A program made the position numbers and the translations under genes. This document shows, piece by piece, positions 63,650-64,000 of a DNA stretch of 64,000 nt (position 1 is its first letter; the number at the start of each line of letters is the position of its first letter). Under the pieces are notes generated by a model. It searched no databases. It saw nothing but the letters and a program-made list of their open reading frames with translations, and was not told where the DNA came from. The DNA is from Aliidiomarina minuta (GTDB taxonomy: Bacteria > Pseudomonadota > Gammaproteobacteria > Enterobacterales > Alteromonadaceae), in assembly GCF_003987145.1 (NCBI RefSeq), contig NZ_PIPL01000001.1:1240001-1304000 (forward strand). Direction: 5' to 3'.

Positions 63650-64000
63650 TCAGGCGGTTGCCTGCACTTCTACCTCAGGTGGGTACAGTACGCCAGCGAT
63701 ACGGATAATACGGCGGGCGCTTTCTTCCCACATCGCGACAATGTTTAACAGGCGGGTTACCTCGGCGGGTTCCAGTAGCCCGCTTTCCAGTCCCTGTAAC
63801 AGTTCACGGCGCCGACTTTTGCGGCAATCCTTAATTCTGTAGAGAATACTGCTTCGTGTTTCTTCACTTAACGCCTTTAACTGACCACTGCCCATAATGG
63901 CCGCCAGTAGTTTTCGCAGATCATCGTCTAGCGCCTTTTCAATAAGGCCTACATCTTTTGACCTAAGGTCATTTATGTTCTGACGAAGTTCACGACACTC
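63650..64000 (-). CDS. C-terminal part of an unidentified helical protein (cut by window edge)
   Basis: The frame is open from the window edge to the stop at 63650; at least 116 codons. The visible part is all helical and charged (RELRQNINDLRSK, LRKLLAAIM, ETRSSILYRIKDCRKSRRRELLQGLESG, VAMWEESARRIIRIA), with a PPEVEVQATA tail. It looks like a helical bundle or the C-terminal PhoU-like part of a sodium/phosphate cotransporter, but this is a guess. The ATG at 63895 is probably internal, since the frame continues upstream of it. Confidence 0.5.
   Translation of the reverse strand, partial: ECRELRQNINDLRSKDVGLIEKALDDDLRKLLAAIMGSGQLKALSEETRSSILYRIKDCRKSRRRELLQGLESGLLEPAEVTRLLNIVAMWEESARRIIRIAGVLYPPEVEVQATA

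Overview
The window looks like chromosome of a marine gammaproteobacterium, most likely Idiomarina or a related Alteromonadales genus. I infer this from family-level resemblance: RfaH with a JUMPstart/ops site, DUF3429, a long BCCT carrier, Fur-type iron genes and dense REP arrays. I cannot name the species.

Left part, 1-27450, minus strand: one long O-antigen or capsule operon. It runs from a leader with a promoter, a hairpin terminator and a JUMPstart/ops element into wzz, ugd, rmlB, rmlA, a VioA-like sugar aminotransferase, an unusual eight-gene block of small-molecule enzymes (HpcH/HpaI-like, MmgE/PrpD, a TIM-barrel-like protein, 2-hydroxyacid dehydrogenase, ATP-grasp, PcaB/PurB-type lyase, TupA-like ATP-grasp, cyclase family), a GT2, a PglK-like ABC flippase, a P-loop protein, a Wzy-like polymerase, another glycosyltransferase, and the complete GDP-L-fucose set (gmd, fcl, gmm, manC, manB). 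A GT2 and a truncated epimerase lie at the edge. The sugar supply is GDP-mannose/GDP-L-fucose, UDP-glucuronate and dTDP-4-amino-4,6-dideoxyglucose. No N-acyltransferase is seen for the amino sugar, so the ATP-grasp/acid-making block is a candidate for an unusual acyl or amino-acid substituent. rfaH itself lies at 41.1-41.6 kb, so regulator and target site are in the same window.

Middle part, 27.5-39.5 kb: accessory genes. A three-gene minus-strand unit (XRE regulator, a 570-residue protein with an AMMECR1-like N-terminus and helical-toroid C-terminus, and a membrane-anchored 464-residue protein) matches nothing I can name. Then come an EAL protein whose stop codon lies in a REP-like hairpin, two large lipoproteins (one a HExxH metallopeptidase), hipBA, and an AbiEi-like/Fic fusion preceded by about 30-nt direct repeats.

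Right part, 39.6-64 kb: rmlD (isolated), REP array A, rfaH, a small PstS-like protein with a porin and an MCP, a KpsC-like capsule gene, REP array B, satD plus DUF3307, REP array C, a small outer-membrane barrel, a beta-CASP metallo-hydrolase, an M1 aminopeptidase, a Fur-type iron locus (fbpABC plus TonB receptor), DUF3429, a CaCA antiporter, a BCCT transporter, and a partial gene at the edge. The three REP arrays occupy roughly 2.2 kb of intergenic DNA. They carry the GTAG-plus-palindrome form of RAYT-mobilised REPs, but no RAYT gene is in the window.
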